From Rotaria sp. Silwood1 (Eukaryota; Rotifera; Eurotatoria; Philodinida; Philodinidae): a stretch of 64,000 nt of DNA. The notes below the pieces were generated by a model, which saw nothing but the letters and a program-made list of their open reading frames with translations, did no database searches and had not been told where the DNA came from. The translations under genes were made by a program, and so were the position numbers. The stretch covers positions 650,116-714,115 of the forward strand of contig CAJNOP010000090.1 in assembly GCA_905250075.1 (NCBI GenBank), written 5' to 3'. Of this stretch, positions 61,744-64,000 are shown in pieces (the stretch's first letter is position 1; the number at the start of each line of letters is the position of its first letter).

Positions 61744-63934
61744 ACAAACTGAAACATGTGGTGTTTTACTCATTCTTATTCGTTGATAGATCTTTGAAAA
61801 AAAAAAGGGACAAGAAAATTATTTTCAAAGTTTTTTTTTTCTTTATTAATCTTAGCATCTAGAACATTCATTTATATGTATGACAAGTAGAAATCTCTTT
61901 CAAGTTGTTTTTTCCATGATCGAAATAAATAGAACAGATTTTTATCCGTAGATTTGGTGCTTCCTTACTGTTTTTATTTATTTCATGTCTTAAAGTATTA
62001 GTGAAAACATTTTCAAGCAAGAAACATGTCACGATTTTTGCACTTATAATAATAGAAAGGTACATCGAAGTATGGAGAAATGTCTTCTAAATAATTAATG
62101 AAAATGATCTGCATTATAATTTAAGTATGAAATTTGTGACAAAAACATATTCGGATATGAATAGATATCTATTCAAATCATGTTAAACATGCAAATATCT
62201 TTAATAGAAAAATTAGATTACTGCAATAGTTTAGTACGTGTTTAGCGCCTTTGCTATAATTTTACAGAGTTATTATGATGGATTTTATAAGTTGAAATTT
62301 TGAACTAGATTCGTACGGAATATATAATTCAATTTCTAAAACAAGTTTAAAAAATGCTAAAATAAAATATTTTTTATTATTTCAGCTAGAATTGTCTTCA
62401 AGTTATTGAATTTAATATAAACCTAGGTACTTAAATTATCAATTATTATTTTTTTTTAAAAATCTTATGATTTTCTTTTCCTTATAAACACAAGCATTGC
62501 ATGATAGCACACATACGAAGTAATTATTTTTCGCTTCATTACTATTACTATTCTTTGAATGCATACACACATTTGTTGATTTATTTTTCAAGAGTACGAG
62601 CACAAAATAAAGGCGAAGAGAGATCCATAGGGTTCAATTAAAGATATGGTTGTTTGTGTTTTAGTTCGAGATTACTTCCAGTTTGAGGATTATTGATGTT
62701 ATAATGCATTATTATCATGCAAAGTACTAAGACGAGGCACGTATCTTCTTTTTTTTTATTGAACTATACATCTTTAAATAACGAAAATAATTGAATTTGG
62801 CAATATTTTCTTTTCTCTTGTTCTTTCTGTAAAAAGTTAATCCCTATCCTAGAAAGCGGAAGGAACACATATAGTGCAGTTGTCTGCTTTTTTTTCTTCA
62901 ATGTGCGCGCTTTTACAAAATGTTTGTCAAGAAAGAAAAAGCGACAAGAACATGTTCCGCTGTTATTCCTACTATACGAATTCTCAATAAAACATGACGT
63001 CTGTCTCTATTTGATTAAGTGAGTATTTCAGCAAAGTTACACCTGCGGATCGTCATACATCACTACTGCTATTTAATTATCAAAAATATAAAAATAAATG
63101 TAGTAATTAGTACAAAGCTACTCTTTTCTTATTAAAAATAAAATAAAATAAAAGAAAGATACTATTGATTCATTTTCAAGAGTAAGCTTAGTACTATTTA
63201 TATAAGGCTATAGCCAATACTCGAATTGGTTCTTAGTTTATCATTATTATTATGCTTCTAAGATGGAAGGATAAAAAAACATCATAAATCACATTTACAA
63301 CGAGGCACCTAAGCCTAAAATAAATATGAATAGTACTTTTTTTTTCTATTCAATGCATTTCAATACATGATAACTGAATTAGATAAATCATAATTTCGAT
63401 AAGATTCTTTATTTAGCCTTTTTTCGTATTCTTCATTCTTTATCATGAAATAAAAATGTCGAAATGATTAACAAATGGATTAAAAATTTGTATTTACGGA
63501 AAACATTGATGGTCTAAGTTTATCAGTCATTTCGTCTCTTTTATAATATTCTATATGTATAGATAAGGACCAACTTTTTGACGATAACACAATGCCTGTT
63601 TTAACAGAAGATTTTTTTTTCTTCTTTTTTTTCTTTGTTTTTTGACCTTGATACTTCTTTTACCCCATATAAAGAGCGCAATACACAACGACTTCTTCTT
63701 TCTTCTCTTTGGATAGAATAGAGAGTAACAGAGAACGATCATTATTGTGCAACTTCTCATCATAGCTTTTTTTCCGTCTCGTTTATGCTAGAATTGCACA
63801 GACATGTAGCTTACGATTACTAGCCAGAGGCACATTATGCTAAATAACGTGTATATTAATTAGAAGAAACTTTTATTTATTTTTATTCAGATATGAACAA
63901 AAATTAAACGAAAAAAAAATAGGAAACAGACGAC
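61744..63934. other. intergenic, no recognised feature
   Basis: 2.2 kb of AT-rich DNA. The stretch 62850-62960 is GC-richer (AAGCGGAAGGAACACAT, GTGCGCGC) and might be regulatory. The pyrimidine-rich patch at 63610-63650 yields a Lys/Arg-rich minus frame by composition only. Confidence 0.4.
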
Positions 63935-64000
63935 ATGGAATCACCTTCAATGTTAGCACCAACGACAAATGTCGTTAGTGCATCGTCATCCTTACCATTT
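63935..64000 (+). CDS. possible start of a gene cut by the window edge
   Basis: ATG at 63935 in a purine-rich context (ACAGACGACATGG) opens a frame of 22 codons to the window end. The residues (Met-Glu-Ser-Pro-Ser-Met-Leu-Ala-Pro-Thr...) are Ser/Pro/Thr-rich and use C- and G-ending codons unlike the noncoding surroundings. Too little remains for identification. Confidence 0.4.
   Translation, partial: MESPSMLAPTTNVVSASSSLPF

Overview
The window is a 64 kb piece of AT-rich animal nuclear DNA. Genes are split by many short GT-AG introns of about 46-70 nt. It encodes clear metazoan orthologues (CHEK2-type checkpoint kinase, ADCK5-type mitochondrial kinase, AFG3L2-type m-AAA protease) beside genes or relics whose closest look is fungal or bacterial. 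With the compact introns and a Ty3/gypsy element, this fits a bdelloid rotifer (Rotaria/Adineta-like). The organism is an inference; nothing in the window names it.

Layout. 0.5-6.4 kb: a complete minus-strand Ty3/gypsy LTR retrotransposon with LTRs identical by eye, an intact gag and an intact pol joined by a textbook -1 frameshift signal. 6.4-7.8 kb: the C-terminal half of a decayed JEN1-type carboxylate transporter directly abutting the element. 10.4-12.3 kb (minus): a two-exon group II PLP decarboxylase. 12.3-26.8 kb: a gene-poor stretch with repeats, a hairpin, palindromes, a possible solo LTR and a 10-N gap. 26.8-28.2 kb: a two-exon type II membrane, glycosyltransferase-like protein. 29.6-30.7 kb: an intronless helical protein. 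30.9-31.7 kb: a non-autonomous hAT-like element with an 8-bp target duplication. 36.4-36.6 kb (minus): a PMP3/UPF0057-family mini-gene broken by one stop codon. 37.8-41.6 kb (minus): ADCK5, with two alternative homologous-looking exons. 41.8-45.2 kb (minus): CHEK2, ending only 183 bp before ADCK5 on the same strand. 48.8-50.3 kb (minus): a class C beta-lactamase-fold hydrolase with a TAG as the last codon of exon 1. 50.3-51.3 kb: an ATCGAT-rich putative MITE with a 40-bp perfect palindrome. 52.1-53.1 kb: a single-pass membrane protein. 54.5-58.6 kb: AFG3L2, 13 exons. 59.1-61.7 kb: an MFSD6-like MFS transporter, 6 exons. The right edge cuts a possible new gene.

How the genes work together. There is no single pathway. 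ADCK5 and AFG3L2 are both mitochondrial, the latter in inner-membrane protein quality control. CHEK2 acts in the DNA-damage response. The tight tandem CHEK2-ADCK5 pair, with a splice-acceptor-like TTTTAG 12 nt before the ADCK5 ATG, would allow an operon with spliced-leader trans-splicing. All exon joins were derived by hand from reading frames and GT-AG sites, and no database search was possible.
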